Part shown: positions 55,620-64,000 of the stretch, piece after piece
How positions within the stretch are numbered: the stretch's first letter is position 1
Layout: each line of letters opens with the position of its first letter
Origin: Bretschneidera sinensis
Lineage: Eukaryota > Streptophyta > Magnoliopsida > Brassicales > Akaniaceae
Direction: 5' to 3'
Assembly (NCBI GenBank): GCA_023935145.1
Contig: CM043703.1
Coordinates: 27,117,727-27,181,726 of the forward strand
DNA length: 64,000 bases
Position numbers and translations under genes: made by a program
The notes under the pieces: generated by a model
What the model was told of the DNA's origin: nothing
Database searches by the model: none
What the model saw: only the letters and a program-made list of their open reading frames with translations

Positions 55620-57352
55620 TGTAATACCCCCGTAAAGTAAGGGTAAAGAAGTAATTTAATAAATCTGACATAGAATTAAAATAAAATATATGTGAAAGGT
55701 TTATTATTATTTGAATAAACAATTCTTTAAAAAAAATGGACGCATAGTTATAAAGAAGATGGAAAAAAAAAATTCGTGAACAGTATAAAGGAAAAGGAAA
55801 AAGAAAAAAAGAAAAAAGTTTTGTTTTAAAAAACAAAAAATAGAAAAACTTGCAAAACCTGGAAGTCCAGGTGTTGCAACCTTAAGTTGGTATTGCTGCA
55901 TGTTGTTCAACTGTTCTTTTGTGAACAGCAGAAGTGCGGCAACTACCGCATAAAAGGGGTTTATAAATTGATTTTGTTACCAAATCCCGTTCGGTTTCTT
56001 CCTTTTACAATTCAAACTACTCTATTTCTCTAAACATTTGGGGACCGAAAGAAAGGTTGAAAGAGCAAAATTTTGAAGGGGTTTACGGGAGAATTTTATA
56101 GAGAATCACGGGAAGCGCTAAGTGCTACGTGGTGAGTTATATTTACTTTAAGTAATATAGATAAAAACGAAATATCTAGTGATAATATTAAAATAAATTA
56201 TTAATTTAAGCTTTGGTGGTAGATGAAAAATTAATTGATAGGAATTTTGGACATGTAGAAAATTATTATGTGAGAAATTTTTGGAATAATAAGTTGATTT
56301 AATAATAAAAGCGATAAGTGAAATTCTTGATGAGCTATGGTTGATGTTTTGATACAAATTATGAGGAGATGAAATTTAGTGGATTTTAACAAGCTATGAT
56401 GGATGATTTGATGTGATTTATGATGAGAGGAATTTAGTGAAATTTTTTTTATATTAATTTGAGAATAATCAGGATAGCCAATTTTAATATTTGAATTCAT
56501 GTTTTTTTTTTATGTTATTGTTCATATGCATATTTCATATCATTGTTCATATGCATATGCATTAAATAAAAGAACCAGAAGGGGGTCAATCTAAGATAAA
56601 AACATGTCGACATGTGGGAAGACGTTCCCTAATAATAATTCATGCATTGCATCTATTTTAAATATTGATTGCATTACTGAAATGCTGAAGTGTTGTTTGT
56701 TTTTGTGAATTTATTTATAGATGAGTGATTCTCATAGAGAGACAATTATGGTGAAAAAGAGACATAGAAGTATGATATGATAAGAACCATCTAAATGGTA
56801 GGCTTTATGTTGTGAACCTCATTATGAGGTAATTATGAGATAATTGATGGTCTTAAGGTAAACCAATATATAAGAAGAAGAGATTGATAGAAAATGAGAC
56901 TTAAGATTTGTGTAGTAATAGTAGAATGCTATTATCAAGTTATGTCAGATATAATTGATTAAATATTGAAAGACCATTTATACAAATTGAGTACTTCTAG
57001 TAAATTTAATTCACTGAGCTTGTGAACATCATCCCTAATAGGCAGGACAGATAATTTGATGAGTTGAGGTTCAGACGAAATCATTTTTTTTTTGTAAGCC
57101 ACGTACGTGTCAACATGCTCAGACTAATGAGAAAATAAAATGAAAATTTATTTATAATTATTCATGCATTTTACGTTGTATATAATGATTAAGTCAAGAT
57201 CAGAATGATGTATCTCCTCTGTTGAGGGTTGAGGATTGATGTAAAAATTTATATTGGTGTTATTTTTATTGTTGCATATATGTGTCGTGCTGGGATTTTC
57301 AAAATGTGATGACACTGTCTCGAGGGTGGCCAACCCGGGATGGGTTGTTACA
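55620..57352 (+). repeat. Element 4, 3' LTR
   Basis: 1733 bp, tgtaatacccc to gggttgttaca. Differs from the 5' LTR by two deletions and an A-rich insertion near 55790-55850. Confidence 0.92.
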
Positions 57353-57786
57353 ATAGTGGCGGCAAAAAACGATGTAAAGGTTCGTAGCAGCTATAGAAGA
57401 CCAGGATAGCCATTATTCTCGACCATGACATATGCGACAACTGCTATCCATGGCCTCGAATTGAGATTGTCTCTATTTAAGTATTGAAATGAAGTCAAGT
57501 TCATGGAGAAATTGAATATTTCATCATCAAATTGAGAAACTTCAAATTCAAGTTTGTTAAGGTGGCATTCAATCTCATCATAAATTTGAACTCCATTTCA
57601 ATTCTCAAATGGAGAGAATTCAAATCTCATAGTCGTGATGCCCGCAACCCGCATTTTAAGTTGTGTGAAGTTAAAAAATGATTATGACCACAATGTCTGC
57701 GATCCACATTTTAAAACTCAGATTATCCATAACCGCAATAAATGCTACATGACCACATTTTCAACTGCGATAACAATTAAAAACCC

Positions 57787-58364
57787 TCATCACATTGATC
57801 TCCATATTTCACTTGCTTGTATGGGATATTTTTACAAGATGAAATCATTTAGACCTCTTAGTTTGGAGGGCTATCTTTGTAAGGCTTTGTTTATTTTTAC
57901 CCTATTTTTTAATTGCTGGTAGGGGTTTGAAACCTTCCACCTGACCATCTCTGTAATGGTCTTATAAAAAAATGGGAGTGATGATGCTAGAATTCCATAT
58001 ATAAATAAAGCCTTGAGGAAAACATTTCTTAACGTGCCTCAAAATATTATTTCGTTCTCCATATTTGATTATGATTATAGAAATTATACCAACAATCTTA
58101 AGGCTATATTTGTTTTATGTTAATAGAGTTAGTGTCAATCAAATTCGTGAAACTTGTAGAAAATTAGCGAAGAATTTTTTAGAAGACAACAAGTTTATTA
58201 TATCTCAAAGTGTGGGGGTGTCTCGAATATTATAGGGTCCAAATCCTAAAATAAATTATAGTGAGAAGGCATAGTGGAAGTTATGGTTTGAGTAAATCAA
58301 ATTGTATTAAGGAAATTTATTTTGTGGGGAACATTGAAGTGCCTTAGGCTGAATCTTCAGTTGT
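57787..58364. other. Unassigned spacer right of element 4
   Basis: No gene seen. A short piece near 57965-58012 (gggagtgatgatgctagaattccatatataaat) resembles unit position 11390 and copy 5 near 40039, so a tiny unit fragment may lie here. Confidence 0.45.
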
Positions 58365-58830
58365 CTTGAGGAAACCATTGATTTTAGGATTGTTCTACAT
58401 AGATTATTCGGTTATAACAAGAGGATACCGATGCTAGATGGATAACAAGCATGTGAGATATCAAGTCCACCTCTAGATGGGTCTTCACCATAGGAGGAGA
58501 TGTTTCTTGGACATACAAGAAATATCTCACTCAATGATGGAATTTGAATTTGTTGTTTTAAAAACTGGGAAAGAAGTAAAATAAATTAGTTAAAATTTAC
58601 TGTTGGTTATAAATTTGTGGTTACATTATATGCCTCTAATATCTATCTATTGCGATAATGTTAAGTTTAAACATGAGTTTGTTACAATTGTTAATATGAG
58701 GTCAAGTAAGAACTTGGCTAATCCTCTTATGAAAGCTCTCTATAGAGAGTTAGTAAGAATGATATTTTATGAGATATGGGACTGGAACCTATTATATATA
58801 TCATCAGTAATGGGAAACCGACCTCATTCT
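58365..58830 (+). pseudogene. Decayed copia RNase H fragment
   Basis: A relict of the C-terminal part of a copia pol on the plus strand, readable in several frames: LGLFYIDYS, then STSRWVFTIGGDVSW (about 58460-58510), MMEFEFVVLKTGKE (about 58530-58575), LISIYCDNV (58636) and RSSKNLANPLMKAL (58700-58745), which is the usual tail of copia RNase H. The flanks show no LTR or duplication. It is far more decayed than elements 1-5 and probably a remnant of an older insertion. Confidence 0.65.
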
Positions 58831-60474
58831 AGTACTTAACTAGTTATAAGGTTTAATAGATAAAATCAAGTTACTGTATAGTGATTTTAGTCCTCACAAA
58901 TGTGAGCCCGTAAAATGGAAAGTCAGTATTGTTCGTTACATAACTTAGAGATTGAATTCAACTCTTAATGAAGCCTACATTACTGCTAAGCAATTGGATT
59001 CAACCATAACATCCCACACTAGAACAAATTAAATCAATTTAAAAAACGTCAACCATTAATTCATATGAAGCAAATATCCACCAAATATAGTAAGATAAAA
59101 CTAATGACAATGAAGAATATCAGAACATTGAAGTGTTCTTTCAAGAGAGTGAGAACTGCGAAGCTGCCATCAACTCCATCGTTATTTCAACATCTACTAA
59201 TTACCTTATACTCTACAATCTGAAAATGAGACTTGTTGATTTTCTGTCATGCATCTAGCTTTATTATTAAACATGGTTGAAGTGTTGTAGGTTCTTTGTG
59301 GCAAAGAGGTCATGCATCTGAAAAGAAGCTCAACGATTGCACAACTAATTTTTCACATAGAGAGGAAATTAAAGTTTATGCCAACATTGCCAACACAGAT
59401 GAACGTGAGTGAAAGATTTTACTTACATTACGTGGGTCATTTAGTTTATCTCATGGTCACATAAACAATACAACCATCGGAATCAGAAGGTGCATAACTA
59501 ACCATAATATCTATGTCTCATGGTCATTTAGTTTTAATATCACAATATGCACAACTAACCGGAATATCTATGCCTCCATAGTCTATGGAATTGTTTGGTC
59601 ACTGATTAAAGCCAGATTTTACATTTTCTTTAACGTTGTTTGTTTGGTTTAATTAGCTTCAGTTCCATCGTATAGGTTTGTTGGTTTGTTCAAATAATAC
59701 AACAATAATAAGAATTCTAAAATATTTTCTACTCAGTCTTTTCTTTGAATTCTACAACAAATCTTAGATATGCTATTAATATGACAGGTTCAATGAATTT
59801 TACCTTTCAAAGAAAATAAAAGCATGACATGATCAATGAATCATTGACAAGGGCCACAGATTTTAACATGTAATATCATTAGTAACTCTCCGTTATTTAC
59901 TTCATAAAAAATTTATTTTTGGGTAGTTCTCATGTTTGTTCGGTTTAATTAGTTTTGTGTCAACCATAAATATTTTTTTTTAAAAAAAAGTTTCAATAAA
60001 ACTATAAACCAATCTGAATGACAGAAGATAGAAAATTGAAAGAGTTGACTTGTAAGTCGTGGAAAACCACTGTCCTAAAGCCGTTATAGCCTCCCTGCAT
60101 GTGGCTACAAATGACTAAGAGCAACTCCAAGATAAAACTCAAGTGCTCTAAGTTTTGCCTCCTATAATGTGCACATTCACTGGGAAGAGGAGTTCAACTG
60201 ACCCGATCAAAGATAACCAAGGAAAAAATTCATGAGAAAGTAATAGTACATAAAGAACACGAAGGAAAATCTGATAATTTTTTGGTGTCCCTTAAGCTCT
60301 TGAAAGCTTGGTATTTATAGGCACCAATGACTCTAAGAATTTAATTCATAATTAAAAAGAATTTATTGAAAATAATCACAAATTTATAACTCTCAATTTA
60401 TTGAAATTAATCACAAATTTATAACTCTCAATTTATTGAAACTAATTACAAATTTGTAACTCTTAATTTACTGG
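58831..60474. other. Unassigned AT-rich spacer
   Basis: No gene, LTR pair or unit match seen over most of it. It holds a degenerate duplication with period about 57 bp (tgcataactaaccataatat at 59491, tgcacaactaaccggaatat at 59548) and the 35 bp tandem repeat at 60361-60471. Confidence 0.55.
60361..60471 (+). repeat. 35 bp tandem repeat, about three copies
   Basis: atttattgaaaataatcaca... recurs at 60361, 60396 and 60431 with few changes. It stops right before the unit fragment starting at 60475. Confidence 0.8.
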
Positions 60475-61121
60475 TTATACTAAAATAACCAAATAATGGC
60501 TATTGAGAAGCCAATATAATTGCATGTGAGAAATTTAAAACTTTCTAACAGTATTGTGGGCTAAATTATGGTAGTATTATAGGCTTTTGTATGAGTATGG
60601 GTAATGAGATAGTATTGGTTTATATTGTAATTAAATTATCATTATATTACTTGTATATAGTATCGCTTCAATAAAAAAAACTTTATGTACTTAAGAGATT
60701 GAAACTCATTTCTATTCATTTTTTTCTCTTTTAATTTTGTCTTCATGAGACAAAGTTAATAGAACTAATTATTTAATGACATTGAGAAAATAATGAAAAC
60801 CTTTTTCATGTGCATTTTAATCCTTCATGCGATTTTCTTGGTGTTGTTCATGGTGAGATGGTGTGCCACTTCATAAAAAATAAATTATACTGTTAAGATT
60901 GGACCACTTTAAAACATTGTATCGATATCTAAAAAATTTGGAGTATGCAAGAAAAAGAAAAAACAGGCACAATAACAACGGGTAGACATGCGTCATGCGA
61001 CAAAGTTTCTATATTCTCTTGACTCTAAAAATCCTGATTGGTGGTGGTTTTATTTTTTGATAACGATGGCTAGATCTAAAGTTGTGCCCTTCAATCACAC
61101 AGGAGGCATGTATGTCCAGGG
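60475..61121 (+). repeat. Tandem macro-unit fragment at the right side
   Basis: Aligns with unit positions about 3137-3626 joined to 9269-9320 (copy 1) and 22344-23020 (copy 2), without any element 1 insertion. Divergence is similar to that of copies 1-3 among themselves. Interrupted at tatgtccaggg by element 5. Confidence 0.85.
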
Positions 61122-61485
61122 TGTTAGAGTTCAAGCATACTTCACGGGATCAGATCTGTAGAACCCCATACGAAAATGGGGTCCCGCCTTTGAAACTTTT
61201 AGGCCATGTACATGAGTTTGGCCTGGTTTTTTGCTTGGCGGTTTGAGCTTAGGTCCATGAATAGTTGTAGTTCTATAGTATAACATAAATCCTAATTAGG
61301 ACGTCTTAAGTTGCATATAAATACTCTTTATGTACTGAGCATACATTGTAACAGAGAGATTTGTGAGGTTGATAATAAGAAACTTCTAGCAGGACATAGC
61401 CCTATTCTTGGGTGAACCTAGGTAAATCTTATCTTCTTTTCTTTCTATTTGTAATTCGTGTGATTGATAGGTCTCAAATCATTCA
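61122..61485 (+). repeat. Element 5, 5' LTR
   Basis: About 364 bp, from tgttagagttcaagc to aaatcattca. TATA word tataaata at 61316-61323. The left end is set from the break in unit similarity, the right end from the primer site; without the 3' LTR both are provisional. Confidence 0.75.
61316..61323 (+). promoter_or_regulatory. TATA box in the element 5 LTR
   Basis: tataaata lies about 195 bp into the LTR, followed by a plausible start region (gagcatacattgtaaca). Confidence 0.5.
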
Positions 61486-61487
61486 AT

Positions 61488-61499
61488 TGGTATCAAAGC
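61488..61499 (+). other. Primer-binding site of element 5
   Basis: tggtatcaaagc, 11 of 12 bases of the initiator-Met tRNA complement; the g-to-a change is a transition. Confidence 0.75.
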
Positions 61500-61526
61500 C
61501 TTGTGTTCGAGGATTAACGATCAGAG

Positions 61527-62441
61527 ATGTCGATTGGATCATGGATTGAAATTGAGAAGTTCAGAGGGAAGAGCTTCGAGTTATGGAAACTGAAGATGGA
61601 GGACCTATTCATAGATAGGGATCTATGGACGATGATAGTCGATGAGATACCAAAGAGTACGGTGTCCACGACAGAGGTGTCGCCGGTGATGGTTTCAACA
61701 TCATTTTTAGCGACCATCACGGAGTTGGAGAAGCTTGATCGGAAGGCATGAAGTCTAAGTCGGTTGTGATCGGTTCTATCCTGATAAACATTTCTATAGA
61801 AAAGACTGTGAAAGGTCTCTCAAAAAAGCTAAAAAGCCTTTATCAGAGTAAATCTCTGGTAAACAAACTATTTCTGGAAGAAATTGTACAACCTTCAGAC
61901 GGCTGAAGGTGATTCTTTCTCTGTTCATCTACATGAGTTAAACACTTTGATAGGTCAGTTGTTATCTATTAGTGTTGATGTGATGAATGACGATAAGGCT
62001 ATTACGCTACTATGTTCACTGCTTAATTCGTGGGATAACTTGATAGTTGCGATTGGTAGTGGTACGATTGATATGTCTTTTGAGAATGTCGTAGTAGCCC
62101 TATTATCTAAGGAGATGAGGCAGCAGGGTGCAGAAAACTCATTAATGGAGGCTTTATCTATGAGAAGATGAAACCATGATAAAGACTACAAGTGGTCTGG
62201 TGATAAACCCAAGTTCAGGGGAACATCGAAAAGTAGGGATAAATCTAGGTTGAAGTGTTGGAAGTGTAAGAAGCCTGGGCATCTAAAGAAAAAGTGCAGA
62301 AGTAAAAGTATGAACCCTGAAAAGCGAACAGACGAGATATCAGCTTTAGCAAATAGGAACCAGTATGATGATGATGCTGGTGACTTAAATATGGCATCTT
62401 GTTTGGCTCAATCAGATCAGAACGTTTGGATAATTGACACA
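61527..62441 (+). pseudogene. gag: Element 5 gag, broken
   Basis: ATG at 61527; FRGKSFELWKLKMEDLFIDRDLW is the typical copia gag start (shown here as motif FELWKLKMEDLF). The frame ends at a TGA at 61749-61751, continues in another frame (VVIGSILINIS, SLYQSKSLVNKLFLEE) and returns to the first near 61884 (LQTAEGDSFSVHLHELNTL), so two compensating shifts lie between. A TGA follows ALSMRR at 62169. The zinc knuckle at 62256-62297 reads C-WK-C-KKPG-H-LKKK-C with all ligands kept. Confidence 0.85.
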
Positions 62442-64000
62442 TGAGCATCCTTCCACATGACACATCACAGGGACTGGTTTTGTGAGTATGAAACCTTTGA
62501 TGGGGGAAACGTTTTATTGGGAGATAACTCTCCGATGAAAATTATTGGTCGTGGGAAGGTAAAGTTAAGGATGAATGATGGGACGGTCATAACACTTCCA
62601 GGCATGATGCATATTCCGGGTCTCAGCAGGAACCTAATATCAGTCAATAAGATGGTAGATGGGGGAGTGAATTTGGTGACAAAAATTGGTGCAAGATGAC
62701 TCATGGATTGTTAGTAATTGAACGAGGTGTTCGGTATGGTACGTTGTACAAGCTGTTGGGAAATACAATACAAAGTCAGTGCAGTGGAGGTTTCATCTCT
62801 GAGAAGGCGACTAATGATTAGACGAAGTCCTCTATGTTGTGGCATCAGAGGCTTGGGCATATCAATGAAAAGGAACTATCTAATTTATCATCAAAGCAGA
62901 TGGTAAAGGGAGTCCCAAATTGCTTCATGGGATTCGGTTTTCGTGAGCACTGTCTACATGGCAAGCAAAACCATGTGAGTTTTAAGTTCACTGGCACAAG
63001 GGCAAAGGGTGTTCTCGATTTAATACATAGTGATGTGTTTGGGCCAGTTCCGGTCCAGTCTCTTGAAAAATCAAAGTATTATGTCTCTTTCAGTGATGAT
63101 TTTTCAAGGTATCCATGGATTTATTTCATTAAAAGTAAAGCTGAAGCATTTAATAAGTTCCGTGAGTTTAAAGCAGTGGTAGAAAATCAGATAGAAAGAA
63201 AGATAAAGGTATTGAGAATAGATAATGGAGGGGGATTTTACTGAGACAAGTTTGAGAAATTCTATGTGGCAAATGGCATTGCAAGATAGAAAACAACTCC
63301 ATATACACCTCAACAGAATGTTATGGCCGAGAGACTCAATCAATCAATTATGGAGAAATCGAGAAGTATGTTGAGTTGTGTAGGCTTAGAGCTGGAGTTC
63401 TGGGTAAAGGCTATAGCTACGGCATGTTATCTGAAGAACAGGTCACCTACATCAACTTTACAGGATTAGAAACCGTTTGAGGCATTAATCGAGAAGAAGT
63501 CGAGTTTGGTTCATGTTAGGGTGTTTGGGTGTGATGCTTATATACATGTGCCAAAAGAAAAGAGGAACAAATTTAACAACAAATAAGTGAAGGGCATCTT
63601 TATTAGTTATAAGGATGAGGTCAAGGTGTACAAGTTATGGAATTCAGAAAACAAGAGTACAGTTTATAGTAGAGATGTTGTGTTCAAGGAAACACAAAGG
63701 GATGTGGCTGCTGTCCAAGATGTACTGGAACAGCCAAAACAAGTTCAGATTGATCTTAGCCCAAGAGATAAAGAGTGGGAGACTACCCCACAGACTGCAT
63801 CGGATACTTTAAATACTGAGTTAGTTGGGTCTGAGCAGGATATTCATGTTTTTTATGTAAAGGATGAGGATTCAGATGCTGGCTCGGAGGTAGAGACCAT
63901 GCCTGTCATAAGGAGATCAACATGGGTTATGAGACCACCCATCAGGTATTCTCTTAGTGCTTGCAGTGCATTATATGCTTTAAATATTACCGGTGATGAT
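62430..64000 (+). pseudogene. pol: Element 5 pol (protease and integrase part), broken and incomplete at the window end
   Basis: The protease triad is D-T-stop: Asp 62436, Thr 62439 and a TGA at 62442-62444 where Gly is required. After several broken frames the integrase starts at about 62834 with LWHQRLGHINEKEL; the first Cys of the zinc pair is Arg (REHC). HSDVFGP and IDNGGG keep the two catalytic Asp, and the Glu of MAERLNQ is present near 63330, with TGA at 63242 and TAG at 63287 between. The C-terminal part continues to RRSTWVMRPPIRYSLSA at about 63930, the linker before the reverse transcriptase, which lies outside. Confidence 0.85.

Larger units (their letters stand above)
49342..57352 (+). 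mobile_element. Element 4: Ty3/gypsy LTR retrotransposon, chromovirus (Tekay/Del)-like, degenerate
   Basis: 8011 bp with LTRs 49342-51205 and 55620-57352, TG and CA ends, and a perfect 5 bp duplication atagt (49337-49341 and 57353-57357). Primer site tggtatcagagc at 51210, polypurine tract ending at 55618. Domain order is gag, protease, reverse transcriptase, RNase H, integrase, which defines gypsy. A decayed chromodomain-like end (VRVLDKKNK near 55430) and long tgtaatacc-type LTRs suggest the Tekay/Del chromoviruses. Coding regions are riddled with stops. Confidence 0.93.
49261..57786. mobile_element. Short inverted-end element split by element 4
   Basis: Starts gggttttaaatagctgct and, beyond element 4, ends agcgataacaattaaaaaccc-like (gcgataacaattaaaaaccc to 57786), so the ends pair as gggtttttaaat-type inverted repeats. 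Without element 4 and its duplication it is about 510 bp. It is full of gc-rich ambiguous repeats (gcggta, ccgcaa, tgcgat). The flanks tcacaatca and tcatcacat share only part of their sequence, so no clear target duplication. Class unknown. Confidence 0.35.
61122..64000 (+). mobile_element. Element 5: Ty1/copia LTR retrotransposon, Tork-like, cut by the window end
   Basis: 5' LTR 61122-61485, primer site at 61488, gag and pol to the window end; the 3' LTR lies outside. Gag with ELWKLKMEDLF, CCHC zinc knuckle, protease, then integrase order shows copia; the text resembles Tork/Tnt1 relatives (inference). It entered a macro-unit copy. At least two gag frameshifts and several stops are present, so the copy is inactive. 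Confidence 0.88.

Noticed and set aside
60040..60200. tRNA- or small-RNA-like stretch with several short inverted words
   Set aside because: No cloverleaf, no B-box or A-box in the right spacing.
1..64000. A complete host gene or a virus-derived locus
   Set aside because: All longer frames are explained by LTR retroelements or fall apart between unit copies; no movement, coat or replicase-type viral domains were seen.

Overview
This is a 64 kb stretch of AT-rich nuclear DNA from a flowering plant, probably a eudicot. It consists almost entirely of transposable elements and a large tandem segmental repeat. I found no intact host gene, rRNA, tRNA or CRISPR array. Every long reading frame belongs to a decayed retroelement. 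The plant origin follows from the Ty1/copia and Ty3/gypsy elements whose primer-binding sites match plant initiator-Met tRNA (tggtatcagagc or near variants), a Tourist-like MITE, a Mutator-like long-TIR element, and frequent LTR nesting.

Layout. Bases 1-37528 are a head-to-tail array of a unit of about 9 kb. Copy 1 is 1-19755 and carries two later copia insertions. Copy 2 is 19756-28069, copy 3 is 28070-35459, and copy 4 is 35460-37528 and broken. Each fuller copy contains a 106-108 bp MITE, a diverged minisatellite of about 75 bp, a relict of an RNase H-like (RVT_3) coding region, and in some copies a 1 kb Mutator-like element and a relict acidic reading frame. A truncated LTR at 37529-38385 fuses copy 4 to an older, more diverged copy 5 (38386 onward), which lacks the MITE. 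Further unit fragments lie at 42640-42989 plus 48937-49260, and at 60475-61121.

Five LTR retrotransposons are nested in this array. Element 1 (3627-9268, +) is a Tork/Tnt1-like copia with large pol deletions. Element 2 (14102-18933, -) is an Ale/Retrofit-like copia, the best preserved. Element 3 (42990-48936, -) is a copia with palindromic U3 repeats. Element 4 (49342-57352, +) is a Ty3/gypsy chromovirus-like element with a perfect 5 bp target duplication, nested in a short repeat element. Element 5 (61122 to beyond 64000, +) is a Tork-like copia cut by the window edge. The element 1 LTR family also left a solo LTR with a perfect duplication at 40438-41385.

History (inference). The unit array formed first. 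Deletions then distinguished the copies: copies 3 and 4 share one, and copies 1 and 2 share other traits. LTR elements were inserted into single copies, where the sister copies preserve the empty sites. All coding regions have since decayed, partly through C-to-T and G-to-A type changes. No element here looks able to move by itself.
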